From: Gammaproteobacteria bacterium
GTDB taxonomy: Bacteria > Pseudomonadota > Gammaproteobacteria > Xanthomonadales > Marinicellaceae
NCBI GenBank assembly: GCA_030430025.1
Contig: JAUIGR010000011.1
Span: 1 to 64,000 of the forward strand
Direction of reading: 5' to 3'
DNA: 64,000 nt
Below are positions 55,557-64,000 of the stretch, piece after piece. Below the pieces are notes generated by a model. That model had not been told where the DNA came from. It saw nothing but the letters and a program-made list of their open reading frames with translations, and ran no database searches. Each line of letters opens with the position of its first letter. The first letter of the stretch is position 1. The translations under genes and the position numbers were made by a program.

Positions 55557-58500
55557 TCACATTGGTTCAAATATTTCTTTCCAGCTCTCATTTTTCAATA
55601 TATCATTAATTGATCTTTGGCTCCAAATCCCCTGGGCTAAGTGCTGTTTTTGTTGTTGCATCTGGTAAATTTTTTGCTCAACCGTACCTTTGGTAATGAG
55701 TTGATAGATAAAAACATGCTTATCTTGTCCAATTCTGTGTGCCCGATCTGCTGCTTGCAATTCAGCGGCTGGATTCCACCAGGGGTCAAACTGAATGACG
55801 GTATCTGCCGCAGTCAGATTCAAACCAACACCCCCGGCTTTAAGACTAATCAAAAACAAATCCGCCTCACCTGACTGAAATTGTGCCACAAGTTTCGGAC
55901 GTTGTGATGCTGGCGTTTTCCCTGTCAACTGCAAACAACGAATGTTTTTAACCCTTAAAGATTCTTCAATCAAGTCTAAGGCTCTAGTAAAAGAAGAAAA
56001 AAGTAAAATTCGCCGACCAGACTCAACCATCTCAGGAACCACAGAATTTAACCAATCTATTTTGACAGAAGGTACCGACTCAGCTGAACTCAATTGCAAC
56101 ATACCAGGATGACAACAAATCTGTCGCAAACGCAATAAAGCATTACCAATTATAAATTGGCGATTACCACCTGCTTGTAGAACTTCCTTTATTTCATCAA
56201 CCATAGTCATACGAATGGATTCATATAAATTTTGTTGCTTCTCTCCCAAGCTAAGTAAAGTCATCATTTCTGATTTTGTAGGCAATTCTTTTGCCACCTC
56301 CGCCTTGCACCTCCTCAACATCAATACTTCAACTCTCTTCTGTAAAGCTTGAAGTCGTTCAGCATCATGCTCTTTCTCTATAGGTAATTGATATAAGTTT
56401 TTGAATTGTCTATAACTACCTAAAAAGCCAGGCATGAGAAAATCAAACAATGACCACAACTCTCCCAAATGATTTTCAATGGGTGTGCCTGATAAACAGA
56501 CACGAAAATCACTATTGAGGCCCTTCACTACTCTGGCGTTTAATGTTTTTCGATTTTTTATCGCTTGTGCTTCGTCAAGAATAACAGCATGAAAATGTTT
56601 ATTCTTAAACTGCTCAATATGCCTAGTTAAAGTACCATATGAAATAATGAAAACATCGTGGTGTTGGTTGTGAGTCTGATTTTCTCGCACCTCCTTACCT
56701 GTCAATGGAATAATACTGAGCTCTGGTGTAAACTGTTGAGACTCTGCCAACCAGTTATTCACTAAACTGGTCGGAGTGACAATCAATGCAGGGTACTTTA
56801 ACTCTCCATTGTTTTTTATTATCAAAAGATGAACAAGTATTTGTATGGTTTTCCCCAGCCCCATTTCATCAGCTAATAGACCTCCCAAGTGATGTCGCTG
56901 TAAAAATTGCAACCAGGCTACTCCTGTCAATTGATAATTTCTTAATCTTGCTGTAAAACCTTTAGGAACTATCACTTCAGAAAGTGATGTCACTTTCGCC
57001 AAAGATTCAGCCTTATCAAGAAACCAAAAATCTCCTTTCCACTGCCTTTTATCTGATAAAGATGGTACTGTGGCTTGTAATTGATTCAAACGCAATAGTT
57101 GATTATTAGCTAATCGTAACTTATCAGTTTTGCTAAGCACAGTAACATCATGAAGCTCACTTAATACTTCTAAAACTTGTTTAACGGTTTGATGCTCAAG
57201 ACTAATATACTGACCACTGTCCAAGCATAAGGTTAACTCATGGTCAGCAGGGCAATAATCACTTGCTTGCAAAGCCTTAACCAAATAAGGCAATAAATTA
57301 ACTGGTTTACCATCTATCGTAACACCTAAGTCAAGATCAAACCATGATTGGGATGGCTGACCTGTTACATTAACATACCATGCATTCGCCTTTTTCTTAT
57401 TAAGCTTAAAACCATCATCAAACTCAACCCGCCAACCATACTCTTTAAGTAATAATAACAAAGGTGCATGAACAGTTAAATCCTCACCTAAACTTCTGTC
57501 ATTGACATCAAAAGAATGAGCTATTGGAAATTCATAACAAGAATGGATAGAGGGTAATTTTTCGATCTGAACACACCATGAGGCCACTTGATCAAGCAAA
57601 TCATCGGCAATGATATTGCCATGGAGTAAATCAACCAGTTCAAAATATTGATCACCTTGATAAAAACCAATTTTGGCCCAATGAAAACGAAACACCTCAG
57701 TTTGCCAACTGAATACCTGTTCATGACTACTAATTCTAATTACTGGCGTTAAGTCCTGACTTAACCATTCTATTTTTTTTGAATGTGAGTTTTTAACCTG
57801 GTAAATATAATCATAATTGACAGATACATACCACCCGGCTATCAATCGAATTCCTTTGGGTTCACTGACTACTTGATGTTTAATGTGTGGCCGATAACTT
57901 GCCCGCCACATTAACCGTCCCGTAGATTGAATAGCATGCAGTAAATATCCATCACCATCCTGTAGTATAAAAGAAGTCACATCATCCAAACCCTTTTGGG
58001 TTTCCAATAGGCTGAAAATTTGCTGATCAGTTAAACTCAAAAACTTAGGTTTATGTTGATGCTTAAATAAACCACTGGCCAGATCTGCTTTAACTACATA
58101 TTGTTCATCTTGCGTAAGATAAGCTTTATGGATTGAAATACACCATTGTTCATTGTCAGTTTGTGTTAATAAATAGATAATACGATGTCGTGCCATATTA
58201 GGAAACGGATCATGGTGTTGCCTTTGCAACCAGTGTATAAATGCCAAACGAAAATCTTGCCTTTGCTTTAACTGATTGGTGAATGGGGGTAATTGATCTA
58301 ACTTTGCCTTACAAAGAATGGTCAAAACTGCCAAATGTATACAAGGTTTTTGTAGCTCACAGCTACAATCACCAATCACTGCTTTCTTTATCGGCCACTG
58401 TAACTGAGTATGACTAACATTATGCCAGTGTAAATGACTTGTTTGTGATGCCTCGTTATATTGCCAACGGTACTTTTCTGTTAGACAAAAACACAAAGCC

Positions 58501-58577
58501 TGATAAATTTGCTGCTCATCAAAGTATTGCTCTATCTGACCTTTAGGCCCTTTGAAAGCTAATGGATACTTATTCAC
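55557..58577 (-). CDS. SNF2-family helicase with SWIM zinc finger
   Basis: 1,006 residues, read from a GTG. The N-terminal part (about 60-100) has a SWIM-like zinc motif ('IGDCSCELQKPCIHLAVLTI', CxCx6CxH). The C-terminal half is an SNF2 ATPase: 'LLADEMGLGKTIQIL' (Walker A), 'VILDEAQAIKNR' (DExx), 'CLSGTPIENHLGELWS' and 'QFDPWWNPAAELQAADRAHR' with 'IGQ' (motifs V and VI). It belongs to the bacterial RapA/HepA-like remodellers of unknown target. It begins 79 nt after the NRPS gene on the same strand. Confidence 0.9.
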   Translation of the reverse strand: MNKYPLAFKGPKGQIEQYFDEQQIYQALCFCLTEKYRWQYNEASQTSHLHWHNVSHTQLQWPIKKAVIGDCSCELQKPCIHLAVLTILCKAKLDQLPPFTNQLKQRQDFRLAFIHWLQRQHHDPFPNMARHRIIYLLTQTDNEQWCISIHKAYLTQDEQYVVKADLASGLFKHQHKPKFLSLTDQQIFSLLETQKGLDDVTSFILQDGDGYLLHAIQSTGRLMWRASYRPHIKHQVVSEPKGIRLIAGWYVSVNYDYIYQVKNSHSKKIEWLSQDLTPVIRISSHEQVFSWQTEVFRFHWAKIGFYQGDQYFELVDLLHGNIIADDLLDQVASWCVQIEKLPSIHSCYEFPIAHSFDVNDRSLGEDLTVHAPLLLLLKEYGWRVEFDDGFKLNKKKANAWYVNVTGQPSQSWFDLDLGVTIDGKPVNLLPYLVKALQASDYCPADHELTLCLDSGQYISLEHQTVKQVLEVLSELHDVTVLSKTDKLRLANNQLLRLNQLQATVPSLSDKRQWKGDFWFLDKAESLAKVTSLSEVIVPKGFTARLRNYQLTGVAWLQFLQRHHLGGLLADEMGLGKTIQILVHLLIIKNNGELKYPALIVTPTSLVNNWLAESQQFTPELSIIPLTGKEVRENQTHNQHHDVFIISYGTLTRHIEQFKNKHFHAVILDEAQAIKNRKTLNARVVKGLNSDFRVCLSGTPIENHLGELWSLFDFLMPGFLGSYRQFKNLYQLPIEKEHDAERLQALQKRVEVLMLRRCKAEVAKELPTKSEMMTLLSLGEKQQNLYESIRMTMVDEIKEVLQAGGNRQFIIGNALLRLRQICCHPGMLQLSSAESVPSVKIDWLNSVVPEMVESGRRILLFSSFTRALDLIEESLRVKNIRCLQLTGKTPASQRPKLVAQFQSGEADLFLISLKAGGVGLNLTAADTVIQFDPWWNPAAELQAADRAHRIGQDKHVFIYQLITKGTVEQKIYQMQQQKQHLAQGIWSQRSINDILKNESWKEIFEPM

Positions 58578-58656
58578 AAAGCTCAGCCGCTACACAAAGT
58601 AACTTATTATAACGACTTTCTTAATATCTCTTTAAACAAATGCTTTTTTATGAATT

Positions 58657-61600
58657 TTACGTCAAACATCGATCCACTTTATCAATATCAGAATCAGCCA
58701 TAATCCTTGCTAGGTATTTTTGATAATACAAGTTCATTTCAGGAAATAGTATTCCAGCTTTATCACTCAATATTGTTGATGTTTTATCAGAATTTACTTT
58801 TGGGACAATCCAATTTTTTGGTAGATCTTGCTTGGTTTTTAGCAATTCCGATATCTCCTGAGAATCAAAATCAATGAATGATACTATAGGTAATAATTGA
58901 CTTGCTGAGAATTTTTTAGCTTCATTTAGCCACTCTATTAGCGACACCTTTTTATACTTCTTGTCATTATTTTCAAATATTGCATTTAATGAGTCACTAT
59001 TACTATTAATTAGATGAAATACATTGTTATCAAGATTTTCATCAAGTGACAATTGCACTAATGAGTCAGCCACATAGTCAACCGGTGTGAAAGGCATCTT
59101 GAGCTCATCAAAATACATACCCATTTCATGACAACTTACTAATAGTTTAGTTAACCACTGACTATTTGGCATTTTTCCTGATTGTTTGTCACCAGTCACT
59201 AAACCAATACGATAAATTTGCGTTGGAACACCTATATCCATTGCATTTTTTATGACTTTTTCTGCAACCCATTTAGATCCACTGTACCCAGATGAATAGT
59301 CATGTAGCTCGTTATCAATACAATCAACTTCATATCTTAGTGATTCGCACTTTGGACTAAAAACGCCTATAGTCGAAACATAGATTATTTTTTTGAGTTT
59401 GTGGGTAGTGGCCAATTTGATGACTTCCTTGGCAGACCCGACATTAGGTTTTTCTAAATATTCATACGAAGAGTGATGATCCATTTTCGCTGCCACATGA
59501 TATATATGGCTCACTTTATTCGCTAACATGTCATAAATATACTCATTAATTTTTAAATTCTCACACGAAAGATCACCTAATACGACATTGATACGCTCTT
59601 TAAATTTGTTCTTATATAAACCATATGCTTTTAGATTATTGATGATTCTCGATCTCCCCTCTTCATCACTATTAGATCTTGTCAAACAATAAATATTGGC
59701 ATCCGTTTCTTCCAATAGTTTTAACAATACATAACCCCCAAGGAATCCAGTAGCACCGGTGAGAAATATATTAGTTGGTTTGGCAGGCAATTTATTGTTT
59801 AAGATGCTCATATCATCGATATCAATATCAATGTCTAACTCAGATAAATTGATTTGTTTTTCATATTTAATACTACCTCCTTTAGTCTCAAGGATATGAT
59901 CAGCTAACTTTTCTATAGTTGGATTACTAAACAGCCCTTTGATAGATAAAGAGTAGCCATATTCATTATTGATTTCACTGACAATTTTTACAGCATTCAA
60001 ACTGTGGCCACCTATGTGAAATAAATTTGCATCAACACTTATTTCATCTATCTCAAGAATTTTTTTCCATATCAAATATATATTATTTTCTATTTCATTC
60101 TTTGGTTTCTTTAATTGATTATGATTAACTAATCTATGATCCGGATCAGGTAGCTTTGAAAGATCAACTTTTCCGTTGATTGTCATAGGAAATTTTTCAA
60201 CTGTAACCCAAATAGATGGCACCATATATAATGGTAGATTTTTAGATAAATATGAACCAAGTTCATTAAAATTACATTCATGACTTTGAGGACATACGTA
60301 TGCCACGAGTTGACTTACTCCTTGAATTTCTTTACCTATTATTAAACTATCACGTACATTCTTGTGTTTGTTTAAGTGAAACCTGATCTCTTCGGGCTCT
60401 ATCCTATATCCTCTGATTTTAAGTTGGTTATCTATTCGATTAATGTATTCAATATCACCAGTCGGCATCCACCTTCCATAATCTCCTGTTTTATAAATCA
60501 ATTCATCATCACTAAAAGGGCTTTTTTTAAACTTTTCTTTAGTTAACTTCTCATTATTTAGATACCCTTTGGCCAAACCAATTCCTCCAATCCACATTTC
60601 CCCTATAACACTAATTGGAACAAGTTTCATAAATTCATCCAATATGTATGTTTTTACATTATTAATTGGCCTGCCAATAGGTATACTTTCAGCATATACA
60701 AGACTTTCTTTAACTTGATAAATGGTTGAACCGACACTTGCTTCTGTAAGTCCATATCCATTAAATAGAGTTGTATATTTAGAAACTTTTTGCCCCAAGT
60801 CGTAATTTAACTTCTCACCTACACAAAGTATTTTCTGTATTTTAGGTAACACAGTTATAGGGATATCTTTAAGATACGATGGAGTGAGCTGAACCAAGGA
60901 TATTTGATTTAACTCAATAAATTCAACAAAATTAGACATATCATATTTTTCTTTTTCAGGAATAATATGAATTGTGGAACCTGACAACAGCGCTGGAAAC
61001 AACTCCGATAAAGAAGCATCAAATGAGCAAGAAGCAAACTGTAAAACATTGTCATTAACTGTTACACTCAATTCTCTTATTAATGAGAATACCATATTAA
61101 TGAACCCATTATGCTTCACCACAACTCCTTTCGGATAACCGGTTGTTCCTGAAGTATAAATTATATAAGCAACACTATCAGGCAATAATGACCCGCTTAT
61201 ATTTGAAGTTGGGTGATTTTTACTTTGTTCAATAACTTGATTCAAATTAATGTGGGGAACATCCTTAAATGCTTTCTGAACATTCAATTCAATTTGGTCA
61301 TGAATTAAGTGTTTAATATCTGTATTTTCAAGAATATATCGGATTCTAACTAAAGAAGTTTCAGGATCTATGGGAAGATAAACACAACCCGATTTCAAGA
61401 TACCTAACATTGCTATAATCCATCTTTCAGTTCTTTGGACTAAAATGCATATGATATCACCTGTTTTTATCTTTATTTCATCACGGAGATAATGTGCAAA
61501 TTGATTTGCTAGAGAGTTTAGATCCCCATACGTTATTGCTTCGGTTCTATATCTAACAGCAATCTTTTTCGGACACTTTTCTACCTGTTTTTCAAATACT

Positions 61601-64000
61601 TTATCAATTGTATGATTACAGAACTCTTTTCTAACTTTACCTTGAGAAAGTCGCAGAATTAAACTCTTTTGATTGTCAGTTAAGGCATCTATATCTTTAA
61701 TATCTGAAAAAGGATACTCTAAGATATTCACTAGTATGTTGATATAGCTTTCGATGATATTATCAATATCTATATTATCTAAAATATTGGTAGAGCGAGA
61801 GATATTTACGTGGAACATATCACCATAATCTATAACTTCTAAGCTCATATCAACTTGACCAGTCATTTGAGGTATATCATAACGCTCAACTTTCATCTTG
61901 TAAGTATCTGATATATAATCCAATACATTGTCATTCATATCTAAGTAATTAAATACTATCCCACTTAGAGAATGATGATCTTCACTGTCCATTGCTATAT
62001 TTTTAGCTATTTCTGAATATGGATATTCTCTGTGTTTTAATGTTTCGAACACCACCTTTCTTGCTTGCTTAAAAAAATCAATAACTCTGGTATTTGGATG
62101 GACAGAGTATAATATTGGTAAAAGATTTACGTAATATCCAATTGATTCCTTATATTTATCGATACTACTTCTATTCGACACTGCTAAATCAATAGAAATA
62201 TTTTGACCACCACCGTATTTGTATAATAAAACAGCAAGTGAAGACATCATAATAACAGATTCTTTTACTCCATATTTTGCAGAAAATCTTTTCACTTTAT
62301 GACAAACTGACTCGTCTAACTCAATGCGTTTATTGACAAATTCAACTTTGTCAAAGCCCACAATACTTTTCTTTTTTTTACAAAAAAGTCGATTTATCTT
62401 GTCTTTAGTTTTTTCCCTCCAATACTTTTGTAGTTTTGTTCCCTTTTCCGAATTTAACATACTATTCTGATAACGAATAAATTCAAAATATTCGCTATCT
62501 GTTTTTTTGTTTTTTATTGGCTTATTATGATTAAAAGAAAAATAATGAAAAAATAAATCCTTTAATATAATTTTCATACTATCTGCATCACAAATAATAT
62601 GATGGGCCACTAGCATTATGATGTGCTCATCAAGAAAACGATTAGAATAAACATTCATCCGTAAAAGTGGCCCCTTACTTAAAATGAAAGGACTTTTTGA
62701 ATCCTCAACTATTTTTGAATAAATGCCAGTATTATCATAATCAGATACGTCAATTGAGTTATATTCAAAACTTAGTTTTTCATTAATAAGTTGTTGAACC
62801 GGTCCATTTAATCCATCTTTATATACTGTTCTCAAAATAGGTCTATCACGAAGAATAAAGCTTAATGATTTTTTGAGTACTTTATGGTCAATTTTTTCTT
62901 TAACTTTGAATGATGATATGACATTATACGCTGAGCTCTTAGGTTCAAGCTTATGCAAAAACCATAACCCTTTCTGACCTTCAGACAATGAAAATTCATC
63001 CCCAACATTTATAACAGCATTTCTATTTTGTTTCGCAGAGTTTTTTAGTTCTGATTCATCTTTCACTACCGCATTACACACTCTGTAATCAGCAATATAA
63101 TTTGCCAAATCGCCAATCGTATCAAACTCCCATAATAAATCAGGATTCAGTTCCATATTCTCTTTTTCAGAAATCCTTGCAATAATTTCGATACTGTTAA
63201 TAGAGTCAATTCCATACGCACTAAGTTTTTTTTGAGTATTGATGTTTTTTATCTCAATCTGCGTGATTTCAGCAATAATTCGAATAATATCTTGCTCAAT
63301 TTGCTGAACGATTGTTTTATCAATGTCATTGCTGCCAATCCTTGTCACTCTATTATCAACTTCCTGGTCTAACTCTCGAACTATTTTATTGTGAGAAACA
63401 ACATCAGGATTATGATCCTCACCAAACATATTTTTTTCAATTTTCCCAATACTATCACTATAGGTGTTAACTCTGAATGCAATATCTTCAGTATTTCTCC
63501 ACAACTGATGAACCGTTTGTAATTTCAGAGCATCCAAAAGGATACAATCATATTTGGCTTTGGCCCATAATGAAGCACTGCGATATTCAATTGAACCTGT
63601 CTTTTGATAAAAATAATTAGATGCTGCTTGAAGAAATGTATAACAAACTAAATTACCAATATGCATCTTAGCCGTATGCTCATGATCTGCCTGACCACCA
63701 AAGACTGTTGCATTATCCTCCCAAAATGAATAAACATGATCTGAATCATTTTTTAAACAAGCTGCTAAATCAGGTGCTTCATAATGTTTTATTAAGAAAT
63801 CTTTAAATATTTCATCTTCAGCCTGTTTAAGAGCCCCTAAAAACATAGTCAAAGCTTCAGTAGGCCCTTCAAATATACGCATCAATCTAGTATCTCTAAA
63901 TATTTGTGGCACCTCACTGGTTTCAATGTAACCTCGTCCACCTAATAATTGCATAAGATGATCTGTCGCACGATAAAAAGATTCTGGCCCAATGACCTTA
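58657..64000 (-). CDS. Hybrid acyl-CoA dehydrogenase / NRPS with terminal reductase (partial, 5' end beyond window)
   Basis: The frame runs to the window edge, so the protein is longer. Numbering from the first ATG at 63954 (15 more codons, KVIGPESFYRATDHL, lie before it): the C-terminal part of an acyl-CoA dehydrogenase domain (1-195, 'RGYIETSEVPQIFRDTRLMR'), a carrier domain (215-290, Ser251 in 'AYGIDSINSIEI'), a condensation domain (about 318-740; core HHIICDA at 451-457), an adenylation domain (about 775-1270; A3 'YTSGTTGYPKG', A5 'NGYGLTEAS', A7 'YKTGDYG', A8 'IDNQLKIRGYRIEPEE'), a second carrier (Ser1318 in GGHSL) and a thioester reductase (about 1395-1765; 'FLTGATGFLGGYV', 'YSGSKWVAEK'). 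It should make an N-acyl amino aldehyde or alcohol. Confidence 0.9.
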   Translation of the reverse strand, partial: KVIGPESFYRATDHLMQLLGGRGYIETSEVPQIFRDTRLMRIFEGPTEALTMFLGALKQAEDEIFKDFLIKHYEAPDLAACLKNDSDHVYSFWEDNATVFGGQADHEHTAKMHIGNLVCYTFLQAASNYFYQKTGSIEYRSASLWAKAKYDCILLDALKLQTVHQLWRNTEDIAFRVNTYSDSIGKIEKNMFGEDHNPDVVSHNKIVRELDQEVDNRVTRIGSNDIDKTIVQQIEQDIIRIIAEITQIEIKNINTQKKLSAYGIDSINSIEIIARISEKENMELNPDLLWEFDTIGDLANYIADYRVCNAVVKDESELKNSAKQNRNAVINVGDEFSLSEGQKGLWFLHKLEPKSSAYNVISSFKVKEKIDHKVLKKSLSFILRDRPILRTVYKDGLNGPVQQLINEKLSFEYNSIDVSDYDNTGIYSKIVEDSKSPFILSKGPLLRMNVYSNRFLDEHIIMLVAHHIICDADSMKIILKDLFFHYFSFNHNKPIKNKKTDSEYFEFIRYQNSMLNSEKGTKLQKYWREKTKDKINRLFCKKKKSIVGFDKVEFVNKRIELDESVCHKVKRFSAKYGVKESVIMMSSLAVLLYKYGGGQNISIDLAVSNRSSIDKYKESIGYYVNLLPILYSVHPNTRVIDFFKQARKVVFETLKHREYPYSEIAKNIAMDSEDHHSLSGIVFNYLDMNDNVLDYISDTYKMKVERYDIPQMTGQVDMSLEVIDYGDMFHVNISRSTNILDNIDIDNIIESYINILVNILEYPFSDIKDIDALTDNQKSLILRLSQGKVRKEFCNHTIDKVFEKQVEKCPKKIAVRYRTEAITYGDLNSLANQFAHYLRDEIKIKTGDIICILVQRTERWIIAMLGILKSGCVYLPIDPETSLVRIRYILENTDIKHLIHDQIELNVQKAFKDVPHINLNQVIEQSKNHPTSNISGSLLPDSVAYIIYTSGTTGYPKGVVVKHNGFINMVFSLIRELSVTVNDNVLQFASCSFDASLSELFPALLSGSTIHIIPEKEKYDMSNFVEFIELNQISLVQLTPSYLKDIPITVLPKIQKILCVGEKLNYDLGQKVSKYTTLFNGYGLTEASVGSTIYQVKESLVYAESIPIGRPINNVKTYILDEFMKLVPISVIGEMWIGGIGLAKGYLNNEKLTKEKFKKSPFSDDELIYKTGDYGRWMPTGDIEYINRIDNQLKIRGYRIEPEEIRFHLNKHKNVRDSLIIGKEIQGVSQLVAYVCPQSHECNFNELGSYLSKNLPLYMVPSIWVTVEKFPMTINGKVDLSKLPDPDHRLVNHNQLKKPKNEIENNIYLIWKKILEIDEISVDANLFHIGGHSLNAVKIVSEINNEYGYSLSIKGLFSNPTIEKLADHILETKGGSIKYEKQINLSELDIDIDIDDMSILNNKLPAKPTNIFLTGATGFLGGYVLLKLLEETDANIYCLTRSNSDEEGRSRIINNLKAYGLYKNKFKERINVVLGDLSCENLKINEYIYDMLANKVSHIYHVAAKMDHHSSYEYLEKPNVGSAKEVIKLATTHKLKKIIYVSTIGVFSPKCESLRYEVDCIDNELHDYSSGYSGSKWVAEKVIKNAMDIGVPTQIYRIGLVTGDKQSGKMPNSQWLTKLLVSCHEMGMYFDELKMPFTPVDYVADSLVQLSLDENLDNNVFHLINSNSDSLNAIFENNDKKYKKVSLIEWLNEAKKFSASQLLPIVSFIDFDSQEISELLKTKQDLPKNWIVPKVNSDKTSTILSDKAGILFPEMNLYYQKYLARIMADSDIDKVDRCLT

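Noticed and set aside
1-64000. CRISPR arrays, tRNA or rRNA genes, prophage or conjugative modules
   Set aside because: No evenly spaced short repeats, no cloverleaf sequences other than the tmRNA ends, and no phage or transfer genes were seen.

Overview
The window looks like the chromosome of a low-GC, Gram-negative gammaproteobacterium, probably marine or aquatic. The supporting signs are the conserved block ndk-rlmN-pilF-rodZ, an RlmN/TrmL/UbiA/TrpS set of gammaproteobacterial type, a one-piece tmRNA with tag ANDDNYALAA, a PsrA-like FadE/B/A operon and extracellular proteins with signal peptides. One secreted nuclease ends in IFKDGFE, a tail I associate with Marinicella/Lysobacter-like lineages; that placement is a guess, not a result.

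Layout: 0-4.5 kb holds pepP, an alkyltransferase-like gene, a membrane protein and trpS, punctuated by copies of a dispersed palindromic repeat. 4.5-8.5 kb is a decayed accessory patch with an IS982-type transposase stub, a start-less reading frame, a secreted multi-domain protein, an orphan hypothetical and a truncated REP-associated (RAYT) transposase. 8.5-11.1 kb has a GT39-like membrane glycosyltransferase facing an FkbM methyltransferase. 11.1-20.0 kb is one long leftward operon: paaG-paaH-paaJ-paaA-B-C-D-E (phenylacetyl-CoA epoxidation and the lower beta-oxidation-like steps) running with a 5-nt gap into arginine deiminase (arcA) and a small membrane-anchored protein. 20.3-28 kb has rimK plus its retropepsin-like partner, a huge BNR-repeat secreted protein and an ExeM-type extracellular nuclease. 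28-35 kb has a YbdG-like mechanosensitive channel, a Ser/Thr kinase with TPRs, ssrA and a YcaQ-type glycosylase. 34.5-39.3 kb is a Gld-like ABC transporter operon. 39.5-45.4 kb holds a zinc carboxypeptidase/aspartoacylase-like protein, an SDR, Dps, trmL, an AAC(3)-I-like acetyltransferase, ubiA and an Hsp20 with an apparent RpoH promoter. 45.5-48.7 kb is the rodZ-pilF-rlmN-ndk block. 49-55.5 kb is a fatty-acid beta-oxidation operon led by a TetR/PsrA-like regulator with a matching palindromic operator. 55.6-64 kb has an SNF2 helicase and the C-terminal 1,780 residues of a hybrid acyl-CoA dehydrogenase / non-ribosomal peptide synthetase ending in a reductase domain; it runs off the right edge.

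The most unusual content is (i) a modular dispersed repeat family, at least five copies in 64 kb, 50-325 bp, with matching terminal inverted repeats; (ii) a second repeat family in which a short reading frame is preserved between copies; (iii) the ACAD-carrier-C-A-carrier-reductase megasynthase; (iv) a FadE homologue that has lost the usual acyl-CoA dehydrogenase motif while keeping its operon; (v) arcA embedded in the phenylacetate operon; and (vi) a heat-shock promoter laid over the ubiA stop codon followed by a ROSE-like leader. All functional statements are read from sequence motifs by eye; no database search was run.
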